Below, piece by piece: positions 25,478 through 33,178 of a DNA stretch of 42,795 nt. Each line of letters starts with the position of its first letter. Position 1 is the stretch's first letter. The DNA comes from Bog-159 sp049511415 (GTDB taxonomy: Bacteria > Acidobacteriota > Terriglobia > Bryobacterales > Bryobacteraceae): contig JBEKYC010000087.1 of assembly GCA_049511415.1 (NCBI GenBank), forward strand, positions 1-42,795. Reading direction: 5' to 3'. The notes below the pieces were generated by a model. The model was not told where the DNA came from and did not search any database. It worked only from the letters and a program-made list of their open reading frames with translations. Made by a program: the position numbers and the translations under genes.

Positions 25478-26914
25478 ATGGAAAAGGACATGGTAGTGGT
25501 GGTGGTTTTGCTGATGGTATTGGCGATCGTGCTGATCGCCTCTATGTTGGCGCGTCTGTATCGCAAGGCCGGTCCGCACGAAGCGTTGATCGTTTACGGC
25601 CGCAAGGGGACGCGTATTGTCAAAGGACGAGGAACGGTGATCTGGCCGGTGGTGGAGAGCTATCGTTCGTTGTCCCTGGAACTCATGTCATTCGACGTGG
25701 CGCCGCAACAGGACCTCTATACGCGCCAAGGCGTGGCCGTGACGGTGGAGGCGGTCGCGCAGATCAAGGTGAAGTCCGATCCGGAATCGATTCAGACTGC
25801 CGCCGAGCAGTTTCTGACGAAGACCGATCAGGAGCGCGAAGGCCTGATCCGGCTGGTGATGGAAGGCCACCTGCGCGGCATCATCGGGCAGTTGACGGTG
25901 GAAGAGATCGTGAAGCAGCCGGAGATGGTGGGTGACCGCATGCGGTCGACGTGCGCGGACGACATGAACAAGATGGGGCTGGAAGTGATTTCATTCACCA
26001 TCAAGGAAGTGCGCGATAAGAACGATTACATCTCCAACATGGGCCGGCCGGACGTGGCGCGGATCAAGCGCGATGCGGATGTGGCGGCCGCCGAAGCGGA
26101 GCGGGATACGGCGATCAAGCGCGCCGAAGCCACGCGGGCCGCGGCCGTAGCCAGGGCGCAGGCCGATCAGGAGCGGGTGCTGGCCGAGACCTTGTCGCAG
26201 GCCAAGCAGGCGGAAGCCACGCGCGACCTGGAGATTAAGAAGGCCAATTACAACGAGACCATCAAGAAGCAGCAGGCGTCGGCCGACAAGGCTTACGACA
26301 TTCAGACCAACATCATGCAGCAGCAGTTGATGGCCGAGCAGGTGAAGATCCAGCAAGTGCAAAAGGAGCATGAGATTGCCGTGCAGGACGCGGAAATCCA
26401 GCGCCGCGAGCGCGAACTGATCGCCACGGTGCTGAAGCCGGCGGAGGTGGAGCGCAAGCGCATCGAGACGCTGGCCGAGGCGGAGAAATCGAAGCTGGTG
26501 ATGGAAGCCGACGGCCACGCCGCCGCCACGCGGGCGCAAGGCGAGGCCGAAGCGGAGATCATCTTTAGGAAGGGCGACGCCGAGGCGCGCGCCATGAACG
26601 TAAAAGCCGAGGCCTACCAGGAATACAACCAGGCGGCGGTTGTGGACAAGCTCATCACGAGCTTGCCGGAGATCGTGCGCGCGCTGGCCGCGCCTTTGGC
26701 GAACGTGGACAAGATCACGATTGTCTCGACAGGCAATGGCAGTTCCGCCGGCATGAGCAAGATCACGGGGGACATGGCCGCGATGGCGGCGCAGATCCCG
26801 GCGTTGTTTGAAACGCTGTCGGGAATGCAGATGTCCGAGCTGTTCTCGAAGGTGAGACAGATCGGCGACAAACCGAAACCGCTCGAGGACAAGACCACGG
26901 GAGCGTCAGTTTAG
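25478..26914 (+). CDS. Flotillin (SPFH-domain protein)
   Basis: 478 residues. One N-terminal membrane helix or hairpin (about 5-26), an SPFH/band 7 domain (about 30-200: EALIVYGRKGTRIVKGRGTVIWPVVE, LYTRQGVAVTVEAVAQIKV, HLRGIIGQLTVEEIVKQPEMV), then a long coiled coil rich in alanine, glutamate, lysine and arginine (about 200-370) typical of flotillin/FloT/YqiK. The end (ALAAPLANVDKITIVSTGNGSSAGMSKITGDMAAM) is the conserved oligomerisation region. Flotillins organise membrane microdomains and often pair with NfeD proteins. GGAG lies 5 nt before the ATG. It is in an operon after the XRE and NfeD-like genes and before PspA. Confidence 0.95.
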   Translation: MEKDMVVVVVLLMVLAIVLIASMLARLYRKAGPHEALIVYGRKGTRIVKGRGTVIWPVVESYRSLSLELMSFDVAPQQDLYTRQGVAVTVEAVAQIKVKSDPESIQTAAEQFLTKTDQEREGLIRLVMEGHLRGIIGQLTVEEIVKQPEMVGDRMRSTCADDMNKMGLEVISFTIKEVRDKNDYISNMGRPDVARIKRDADVAAAEAERDTAIKRAEATRAAAVARAQADQERVLAETLSQAKQAEATRDLEIKKANYNETIKKQQASADKAYDIQTNIMQQQLMAEQVKIQQVQKEHEIAVQDAEIQRRERELIATVLKPAEVERKRIETLAEAEKSKLVMEADGHAAATRAQGEAEAEIIFRKGDAEARAMNVKAEAYQEYNQAAVVDKLITSLPEIVRALAAPLANVDKITIVSTGNGSSAGMSKITGDMAAMAAQIPALFETLSGMQMSELFSKVRQIGDKPKPLEDKTTGASV

Positions 26915-26985
26915 CTGGAGAATTACAGGGGCCGGCACAGCCGGCCCCACTTTAGAAAGGAGAAAGATCATGGCAGATTCTGGAC

Positions 26986-27537
26986 ATGCAGAACCAACTG
27001 ATGCAGGTGAAGACGCAGGTGGCTATCGCCATCGCCGACCAGCACGTGCTGGAGAAGAAGCAGCAGGAGAACGAAGAGAAGACGGCGGAATGGACGCGCA
27101 AGGCAGAGATGGCGGTGGACAAGAAACAAGACGAGCTGGCGCGCGTGGCGCTGGAGCGCTCGGTGAGCTACCGCCAGATGGGCGAGAACTTCAAACAGCA
27201 GGCGGCCGATCAGAAGCTGCAGGTGGAGAATCTGAAGAGCGCGTTGCAGAAGCTGGATCTGAAACTGGCGGAGGCACAGGCAAAGAAGGACGTGCTGATC
27301 GCGCAGCATCGGCGGGCGCGGGCGGCCACCAAGGCCACCGACGCGCAGTTCGCCTCGGGCAATCATACGACGGCGGCGACGTTCGAACGCATGCAGGACA
27401 AGGTCCGGCACAGCGAGGCGGTGAGCCAGGCGAAGACGGAGTTGTTGAAGGACGACGTGGACGATCAACTGGCGGCGCTGGAGAAGCAGGACCAGATCGA
27501 CAAGATGCTCGCCGAGATGAAAGCGAAGCGAGGGTGA
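26986..27537 (+). CDS. PspA/IM30-family protein lacking the N-terminal helix
   Basis: 183 residues from ATG 26986, all coiled coil: MQNQLMQVKTQVAIAIADQHVLEKK, AEWTRKAEMAVDKKQDELARVALERSVSY, down to KMLAEMKAKRG. This matches PspA/Vipp1 from about residue 36 onward; the amphipathic helix that binds membrane lipids (residues 1-24 in E. coli) is missing. The strong AAGGAG at 26957-26962 serves an ATG at 26970 in the wrong frame; this site is 23 nt from ATG 26986, too far. The true start is therefore uncertain: a non-ATG codon (ATT 26977 or CTG 26980), a frameshift, or a damaged gene start. PspA proteins form membrane-remodelling oligomers under envelope stress and often accompany flotillins. Confidence 0.75.
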   Translation: MQNQLMQVKTQVAIAIADQHVLEKKQQENEEKTAEWTRKAEMAVDKKQDELARVALERSVSYRQMGENFKQQAADQKLQVENLKSALQKLDLKLAEAQAKKDVLIAQHRRARAATKATDAQFASGNHTTAATFERMQDKVRHSEAVSQAKTELLKDDVDDQLAALEKQDQIDKMLAEMKAKRG

Positions 27538-27546
27538 GGAGCGCAC

Positions 27547-27936
27547 ATGACGCCCCTGGAAATCCTGTTATTGGTGGCGATGGCCGCGCTGGTCTACCAG
27601 GAGGTGTCCTGGCGTGACAAAGCGCGGCGCATCGAGTCGGATTTTGAGAAGCGGCTCTCGACCGAGGTGGCAATGGCTTACGAAGCTAGCCTGGCGGACG
27701 GCGATGGGCCAGTACGTGCACTTACGTTTCAGGCGGAGAAGCAGGAGCCCCGCGGATTGTTTCACGAGGTGACCCGGCATTTGTTCATTGCGATGGCGAT
27801 GGAGGGCGGGCGGGTGAAGTATGCGGCGGGGGATTTGAACGAAATGGATCGGTTCAGTATTCCGCCGGAGATCCGGCGGGCGCTGGTGGAGTTTGTGACG
27901 CCGGCGCGGGAAGTGGCGATGGGGGCTGGGCGGTAG
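27547..27936 (+). CDS. Small one-helix membrane protein
   Basis: 129 residues from the ATG at 27547, which has GAGGAG upstream. One N-terminal membrane helix (LEILLLVAMAALVYQEVSW, about 4-21) is followed by a soluble part with no recognised domain: SDFEKRLSTEVAMAYEASLAD, EVTRHLFIAMAMEGGRVKYAAGDLNEMD. The 9-bp gap to the PspA-like gene puts it in the same unit. It may be a further membrane partner of flotillin or PspA. The function is unknown. Confidence 0.75.
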   Translation: MTPLEILLLVAMAALVYQEVSWRDKARRIESDFEKRLSTEVAMAYEASLADGDGPVRALTFQAEKQEPRGLFHEVTRHLFIAMAMEGGRVKYAAGDLNEMDRFSIPPEIRRALVEFVTPAREVAMGAGR

Positions 27937-27957
27937 GGGGAGCCGCCCGGCTCGGAT

Positions 27958-28575
27958 TCATTGCAACGGGCTCAGCAGTCGATTGCGGTCTTTTGTTATA
28001 TCGGTGTTTACGCCGAAGCCGCGGTCATAACAGGGGTGGGTAACGCGGGGCGGGTCGAACGGCTCTCCGCTTTCAAAGAAGGTCGTCTTCGTGACGCAGA
28101 GTTTCCGGCCATGCTCTTTGAGGGTCTGGTTTGTATCTAGGACCTGCGTGAACTTGTCGTCGGTCTGGTACTCCATTCGCGAATCCGTGCTCAGGATTTC
28201 TTCGAATCTGCCGTGGCTCAGATCAAAGACCTGCAGACTGCTGCTTGCGGTTCCCGCTCCACCGGAATCCGACTCGATGACCAGGTCATCGACGCGGTCC
28301 CCCGTGAGGTCCAGCAAATCAATTCTCTGCAGAGATGAATGGTGCGTGGTTTCCAACAGGAATTCCTCCTGTTTACGCCAGCCGACGAGGTGAGCCAGTA
28401 ACCCCACGGACCAGCACGAACCCGCCGGGCTCGCGTCGCGGAAATCGTATTGGACAATGGCCAGCAGCCCGCCGTTCTCTTGCGGCCAGCGAAAAAGGCT
28501 TAGGCGCACCCGGCGTGTATCCATGAACTTTCGAGCGAACATATCCTCCGAAGCGCACTGCTCCGCCCGATTCAT
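27958..28575 (-). CDS. Protein of unknown function, FG-GAP/VCBS-like segment
   Basis: 205 residues, from ATG 28575 that overlaps the upstream small gene's stop by ATGA. It contains a segment LDLTGDRVDDLVIESDSGGAG, like the D-x-D-x-D-G Ca-binding or FG-GAP repeat found in exported proteins, plus scattered cysteines. No signal peptide is present at this start. The preceding 79-residue ORF has a signal peptide and ends at this overlap, so the two may have been one exported protein of about 280 residues split by a frameshift. Function is unknown. Confidence 0.55.
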   Translation of the reverse strand: MNRAEQCASEDMFARKFMDTRRVRLSLFRWPQENGGLLAIVQYDFRDASPAGSCWSVGLLAHLVGWRKQEEFLLETTHHSSLQRIDLLDLTGDRVDDLVIESDSGGAGTASSSLQVFDLSHGRFEEILSTDSRMEYQTDDKFTQVLDTNQTLKEHGRKLCVTKTTFFESGEPFDPPRVTHPCYDRGFGVNTDITKDRNRLLSPLQ

Positions 28576-28811
28576 CGCCGCCCGATTACGCTGTAGACAG
28601 TCCCATCGGCTAGCGCATCGGGCCAGGCAACCTCATCCGGCCGTGGCTCTTTCGGCCTGCGGTCATCGATCTTCTTGCCTTGCTCAACGGAAATCCGCAT
28701 GCCGGGGAAGATCGCTCGGAGGGCGGCGAGGCGGAAGGCTTCGTCGGAGATGGGCTTTGTTGCCGCGGATGCTGTGGCGGCGCACAAAACGACGGCGAGC
28801 AGGCACCCCAT
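28572..28811 (-). CDS. Small exported protein following the xylanase gene
   Basis: 79 residues: MGCLLAVVLCAATASAATKPIS, a signal peptide, then an acidic/basic part (FRLAALRAIFPGMRISVEQGKKID). It begins one base after the xylanase stop, so it is co-transcribed with it. The stop overlaps the next ORF. It may be the N-terminal half of that protein, separated by a frameshift; both readings are possible. Confidence 0.5.
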   Translation of the reverse strand: MGCLLAVVLCAATASAATKPISDEAFRLAALRAIFPGMRISVEQGKKIDDRRPKEPRPDEVAWPDALADGTVYSVIGRR

Positions 28812-28812
28812 C

Positions 28813-30558
28813 TTACTTCACCGCTACGGTAATGTTCGACTGGCTGGTGGCTCCGCCCATCGTAACTACTAACGGCTGGGGTCCCGAGGCGACTTGCGGG
28901 ATCTGGACGTTGACCTGCATGACGCCGTTAACCAGTCCAGGCGCGCTGCCGGCGTATTGAACTACCGCAGTGACGCCACCCACGGTGGCGGTCGCGGTCA
29001 CAGCTTGATTTTGGGCGCCGGCGGCCAGAGTTCCGTCTGCGCCGGGAGGGTTCGTGACTCCTCCACCTGTGGCAAAGACTTGCACGATGCTGCCTACTGA
29101 CGCTGGATTCGCGGCTGTGTTGACGCTGTAATCCTGGTTCAGAATCGCGCCCGGACCGGTTCCCGAAGAATTGAGCGCGAAGACGGCCGGCGCTGCTTGA
29201 GTCACTGGGATAGTCACGGGGCTCGACAGATTTCCGTAGTAACTGTATTGCAGGGTTGTACTGGCGTGACCGGCCACGCCGAAGGGCACAATGGCGCTGG
29301 TCTGATTCACCAAGGCGTAAACCAGCGGCGCGGCGACACCATCGAAGAAGACCTGCACGCCGCCGAGGGTGTTGGCGAACTTGCCGCTGGAGATCTTCGC
29401 GGGGACAATCGCAGGCGGTCCGAAATTGGCGCCGAAGATCGTAACGATCTCGCCGGGTGCCACGGCACCCGCGTGATAGCTGGCCGCGTTGACGATTCCG
29501 GCGGCGGCGAAAGAGGGTGGGGAAGTCATCAGCGCCTGCTGGATGCCGGCGTAGGCGGCCTTTGGCGCGTAATTCACGTCGTAGGGCAAAGCGGCGCCAT
29601 AGCCAGGAAATGCGCCTGGAATCCAGGAGTACTTATCGGTGAAGCCCCAGGTCTGCACGGCGGTGCAGCCCGGGTATTGCATGCAGACCGAGACGATATC
29701 CTGATAGCGCTGACCTTGCGCGGCGAGGTCGCTGGCGGATGCGTTGCCATTGGAATCGACGGGCAGACGCACATCCAATTCGGTGAAGTGCACCTGGAGA
29801 CCGAGGGCGGTCAGGCGCGCAATGTTGGTCGCCAATCCGGCGGGCGAGACATAGCTGGGATCGGTGGTGATATGGAGTTGCAGGCCTACTCCGTTGATGG
29901 GGACGCCGCGCAGCAACATGCCCTGTACGAGGCTGTACATGGCGTCGGACTTGGGGTTATTGTCGGCATCCTCAACGTTGTAGTCGTTGTAGAAGAGCAG
30001 CGCGTTGGGATCGGCGGCGTGCGCCCAGATGAAGGCCTGGTCGATGTAACTGGACCCGTCACCGATGCCCGGCTGGTCGTACCAGATGGAGTCCCGCAGG
30101 CCGCTGCCGTCGTCGGCTAGAGCTTCATTGACTACGTCCCATGCGAATACGTTGCCTTTGAAGTGCGTGACCACCGTCGTTATGTAAGTCTGGAGCAAGG
30201 TGTAGAGTTGCGCGGGCGTGAAGTTGCCGTTGGCCAGCCAGCTTGGGTTATAGGCGTACCAACAGAGATTGTGCCCCCGAAGCTGCATGCCGTTGCTCTG
30301 GGCGAAGGCCACCAGGGTGTCGCCGGCGGTGAAATCGAAAACGCCCTGATTGGGCTCGATGGCGGCCCATTTCATTTCGTTTTCGGCTTCGATCATGCTG
30401 TACTGCTGCGCCAGGGTGGAGACGTAGACTGGATCGCTGGCGATGTAGCCGGTATCGACGGCGGCTCCCATGAGGACGCCGCGCTGGCTGCCGGACTGGC
30501 GGAGGGTCTGGGCGGAGGCGGCGAGGGCGAGGGACAGAATTATGATGACGGTCCGCAT
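28813..30558 (-). CDS. Secreted GH10 endo-1,4-beta-xylanase with Solibacter-type C-terminal domain
   Basis: 581 residues from ATG 30558 (signal peptide MRTVIIILSLALAASA-Q); an ATG six codons upstream is less likely. The GH10 TIM barrel (about 25-350) shows the acid/base glutamate in WDVVNEAL (Glu145), the nucleophile in HFTELDVRL (Glu260), and aromatic substrate-binding residues (LRGHNLCWY, QTWGFTDKYSWIPG). After a short linker, residues about 360-581 form a beta-sandwich with VVNAASYHAGAVAPGEIVTIFG, the TIGR03437-type domain first described in Candidatus Solibacter, with unknown role, perhaps carbohydrate or surface attachment. Xylan in plant litter is the likely substrate. Confidence 0.95.
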   Translation of the reverse strand: MRTVIIILSLALAASAQTLRQSGSQRGVLMGAAVDTGYIASDPVYVSTLAQQYSMIEAENEMKWAAIEPNQGVFDFTAGDTLVAFAQSNGMQLRGHNLCWYAYNPSWLANGNFTPAQLYTLLQTYITTVVTHFKGNVFAWDVVNEALADDGSGLRDSIWYDQPGIGDGSSYIDQAFIWAHAADPNALLFYNDYNVEDADNNPKSDAMYSLVQGMLLRGVPINGVGLQLHITTDPSYVSPAGLATNIARLTALGLQVHFTELDVRLPVDSNGNASASDLAAQGQRYQDIVSVCMQYPGCTAVQTWGFTDKYSWIPGAFPGYGAALPYDVNYAPKAAYAGIQQALMTSPPSFAAAGIVNAASYHAGAVAPGEIVTIFGANFGPPAIVPAKISSGKFANTLGGVQVFFDGVAAPLVYALVNQTSAIVPFGVAGHASTTLQYSYYGNLSSPVTIPVTQAAPAVFALNSSGTGPGAILNQDYSVNTAANPASVGSIVQVFATGGGVTNPPGADGTLAAGAQNQAVTATATVGGVTAVVQYAGSAPGLVNGVMQVNVQIPQVASGPQPLVVTMGGATSQSNITVAVK

Positions 30559-30572
30559 TCGCCCGTAATGTA

Positions 30573-31346
30573 TCACCCGGCGTCGAGCTTCGCCTGCAAG
30601 CGGCGCATGCCACGCAGCCAGCGGTCGTAATCGTCGGCTTTGCGGCGGAAATACTCACCGACTTCGGAATGCGGCAGGATGAGGAAACGCTCTTCGGCGA
30701 GGCCCGCGATTACGGCGTCGGCGACCTGTTCGGGCTCCAGCGCGCCCTCCAGCAGAAAGCGGCCGGGGCCGTGCTCGGCGTGCTCCAGCATGCTGGTGCG
30801 GACGCCTTGCGGGCAGAGGCAGGAGACGCGGATGCCGCGATCGCCGTAGGTGACCGCCAGCCATTCGGCCAGCGATACGGCGGCATGTTTGGTGACGGCA
30901 TAGGGCGCCGAACCGATCTGGGTGAGCAGTCCGGCGGCGGAGGCGGTCTGCAGCAGATAGCCTTCGCCGCGCGCCAGCATGCCGGGCAGGACGGCGCGGG
31001 CAGCATAGACGTGGGCCATATAGTTGATCTGCCAGATGCGCTGCCATTGGTCGTCGGGCGTTTCGACACCACCTTCCAGGATGATGCCGGCGTTGGAGCA
31101 GAACAGATCGATGACGCCGTACGCGGCGGTGGCGCGCTCGACAAGACGCACGATATCGGGCTCGCGGCTGACATCGGCCGCAACCGCGAGGCCGGTGATT
31201 TCGGCGGCGACCTGCTCCGCGGCGGCCGCATCGAGATCAGCGACCACTACGCCGCGCGCGCCCTCGGCAGCGAACCGGCGGCACAGTGCTCGGCCAATAC
31301 CGTGCGCGCCTCCGGTGACTACGGCGACCCTAGCGGTGAGCTTCAT
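30573..31346 (-). CDS. Short-chain dehydrogenase/reductase (SDR)
   Basis: 257 residues from ATG 31346, which gives the normal SDR N-terminus MKLTARVAVVTGGAHGIG (motif TGGAHGIG at 11-18). Other motifs: AADVS (Asp59), NAG (85-87), Ser136, Tyr149 and Lys153 (YAVTK). The strand-2 end (VVADLDA) has an aspartate, which favours NAD(H). Its start overlaps the end of the acyl-CoA dehydrogenase gene by 17 bp, so the two are one operon; a role in fatty-acid or alcohol oxidation is plausible. The C-terminus is rich in arginine. Confidence 0.92.
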   Translation of the reverse strand: MKLTARVAVVTGGAHGIGRALCRRFAAEGARGVVVADLDAAAAEQVAAEITGLAVAADVSREPDIVRLVERATAAYGVIDLFCSNAGIILEGGVETPDDQWQRIWQINYMAHVYAARAVLPGMLARGEGYLLQTASAAGLLTQIGSAPYAVTKHAAVSLAEWLAVTYGDRGIRVSCLCPQGVRTSMLEHAEHGPGRFLLEGALEPEQVADAVIAGLAEERFLILPHSEVGEYFRRKADDYDRWLRGMRRLQAKLDAG

Positions 31347-32562
31347 GCCCGGGCTGATCCAGCGGATATTTTTGCAACTCGATTTTGGCCACGGCTTCGC
31401 GATGCACCTCGTCCGGGCCGTCGGCCAGGCGCAGCGTGCGGGCGCCGGACCAGGCGCGGGCCAGGAAGAAATCGTCGGAAACGCCCGCCCCGCCGTGAGC
31501 CTGTATGGCGCGGTCGATGACGCGCAGCGCCATGTTGGGCGCAACCACTTTAATCATGGCGATCTCGGCGCGCGCGACCTTGTTGCCGACGCTGTCCATC
31601 ATGAAAGCGGCCTTCAGGGTGAGCAGCCGGGCCTGCTCGATCTCCATGCGGGAGTCTGCGATATCGGCGCGCAGGGTGCCGAACTCAGCCAAACGGCGGC
31701 CGAAAGCCAAGCGAGATTGCGCTCGCCGGCACATGGCTTCGATCGCGCGCTCGGCCAATCCGATCAGGCGCATGCAATGGTGGATGCGTCCCGGCCCGAG
31801 TCGGCCTTGGGCGATTTCAAAACCGCGCCCTTCGCCGAGCAGGATGTTGGAAGCCGGTACGCGCACATTGACGAAAGTCACTTCGCCATGGCCGTGCGGC
31901 GCGTCGTCGTAGCCGAAGACGGGCAGCATGCGCTCGATGGTGACGCCGGGCGCGCCCAGCGGGACCAGGATCATGGACTGCTGTTTGTGGCGCGGGGCTT
32001 GGGGATCGGTCTTGCCCATGAAGATGCCGATTTTGCAGCGGGGATCGCCGGCGCCGGAAGACCACCACTTGCGGCCATTGAGGACGTACTCATCGCCATC
32101 GCGCACGATGCTGGCCTGGATATTGGTAGCGTCCGACGAAGCCACCTCCGGCTCGGTCATGAAGTAACAGGAGCGGATGCGGCCTTCCAGCAGCGGCACG
32201 AGCCATTGCTGTTTCTGCTCGGGCGAGCCGTAACGCGCCAGGACCTCCATGTTGCCGGTGTCGGGCGCGGAGCAGTTGAATACTTCGGGCGCCATCACGG
32301 AGCGGCCCATGATTTCGCATAAGGGGGCGTATTCCAGGTTGGTGAGGCCGGCGCCACCATCATGTTCGGGGAGGAACAAGTTCCACAGCCCGGCGGCGTG
32401 GGCGTGCGGCTTCAAATCCTCGATGACGGGCACGGGCTGCCAGCGGTCACCCTCGGCGATCTGGCGGTAATAACGGTGCTCGTTGGGGTAGATATGCTCG
32501 TCCATGAACGCGGTAAGTTGCCGCTGGAGTTCCTGGACCTTGGGGGAATGCGCGAACTGCAT
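31330..32562 (-). CDS. Acyl-CoA dehydrogenase
   Basis: 410 residues of the ACAD fold. N-terminal helical domain (FAHSPKVQELQRQLTAFMDEHIYPNEH), a beta middle with MTEPEVASSDATN (flavin loop) and KWWSSGAG, and C-terminal helices with AQGRLGPGRIHHCMRLIGLAERA, RLAFGRRLAEFGTLRADIAD, and IQAHGGAGVSDDFFLA near the end. It resembles the ACAD10/11-like branch (about 400 residues). It oxidises an acyl-CoA to the 2-enoyl form with FAD; chain length is not clear. It is followed by a SDR with overlap and preceded by a histidine phosphatase gene (12-bp gap). Confidence 0.93.
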   Translation of the reverse strand: MQFAHSPKVQELQRQLTAFMDEHIYPNEHRYYRQIAEGDRWQPVPVIEDLKPHAHAAGLWNLFLPEHDGGAGLTNLEYAPLCEIMGRSVMAPEVFNCSAPDTGNMEVLARYGSPEQKQQWLVPLLEGRIRSCYFMTEPEVASSDATNIQASIVRDGDEYVLNGRKWWSSGAGDPRCKIGIFMGKTDPQAPRHKQQSMILVPLGAPGVTIERMLPVFGYDDAPHGHGEVTFVNVRVPASNILLGEGRGFEIAQGRLGPGRIHHCMRLIGLAERAIEAMCRRAQSRLAFGRRLAEFGTLRADIADSRMEIEQARLLTLKAAFMMDSVGNKVARAEIAMIKVVAPNMALRVIDRAIQAHGGAGVSDDFFLARAWSGARTLRLADGPDEVHREAVAKIELQKYPLDQPGHEAHR

Positions 32563-32574
32563 TCCCGGATTGTC

Positions 32575-33162
32575 TCACACGTCATTTAGAGTGACGATGC
32601 GGGGAGCCGCGCCGGATCGTTCGAGCACGGTAATGGCCGCCGGGTCAATCTGAATGCGATCGTAGAAGTCGAGGGGCATGCCGAGATAATGCAGCACGGC
32701 GGCGCGGATCACATCGCCGTGGCTGAATACGGCTACGGTTGCGTCGGGACTAGCCGCGGCAATGTTTTCCAATTCGGCGACCATGCGGGCTTGGGTTTCC
32801 AACATCATTTCGCCGCTGGGCGCACGGGAGTCGCCGCGGCGCAGGGTGAAATGATGCCAAAGCGGATCGGCATCCAGGTCGGCCATAGTGCGCCCGGTGA
32901 ACTCGCCAAAATCGATCTCTTTCAGGCCTGCGCGAAACTGGATGGGCTGATGCAGGGTAGCGGCGAGCGGAGCAGCGGTTTCCATGGCGCGCTCCAGGGG
33001 GCCGCTACAGATGACGGCGATCGGGAAAGCGGCGAGCCGGGTGGGCAGGGCAGCGGCCTGGGCCTTGCCGCGATCGCTAAGGGAGATGCCGGAACTCCAT
33101 CCGGCGATGGCGCGGCCGATGTAGTCGTGATGGGCGTGGCGGATCAGCAGGAATCGAGTCAT
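32575..33162 (-). CDS. Histidine phosphatase superfamily protein
   Basis: 195 residues. The phosphohistidine motif is LIRHAHHD (His9; the usual RHG glycine is alanine), with SGPLERAMETAAPLA, EIDFGEFTGRTMADLD and VFSHGDVIRAAVLHYLG supplying the other active-site Arg, Glu and His. Members are phosphatases or mutases acting on small molecules or phosphosugars. It lies directly upstream of the acyl-CoA dehydrogenase on the same strand and diverges from the GMC oxidoreductase gene by 16 bp. Confidence 0.9.
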   Translation of the reverse strand: MTRFLLIRHAHHDYIGRAIAGWSSGISLSDRGKAQAAALPTRLAAFPIAVICSGPLERAMETAAPLAATLHQPIQFRAGLKEIDFGEFTGRTMADLDADPLWHHFTLRRGDSRAPSGEMMLETQARMVAELENIAAASPDATVAVFSHGDVIRAAVLHYLGMPLDFYDRIQIDPAAITVLERSGAAPRIVTLNDV

Positions 33163-33178
33163 TCAGGTTTGTTCTACC

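Noticed and set aside
26970..27617. 215-residue ORF starting at the well-placed ATG 26970
   Set aside because: The translation is glycine/arginine-rich and without similarity, while the overlapping frame is a clear PspA coiled coil. The ATG is discussed as a start problem, not as a gene.
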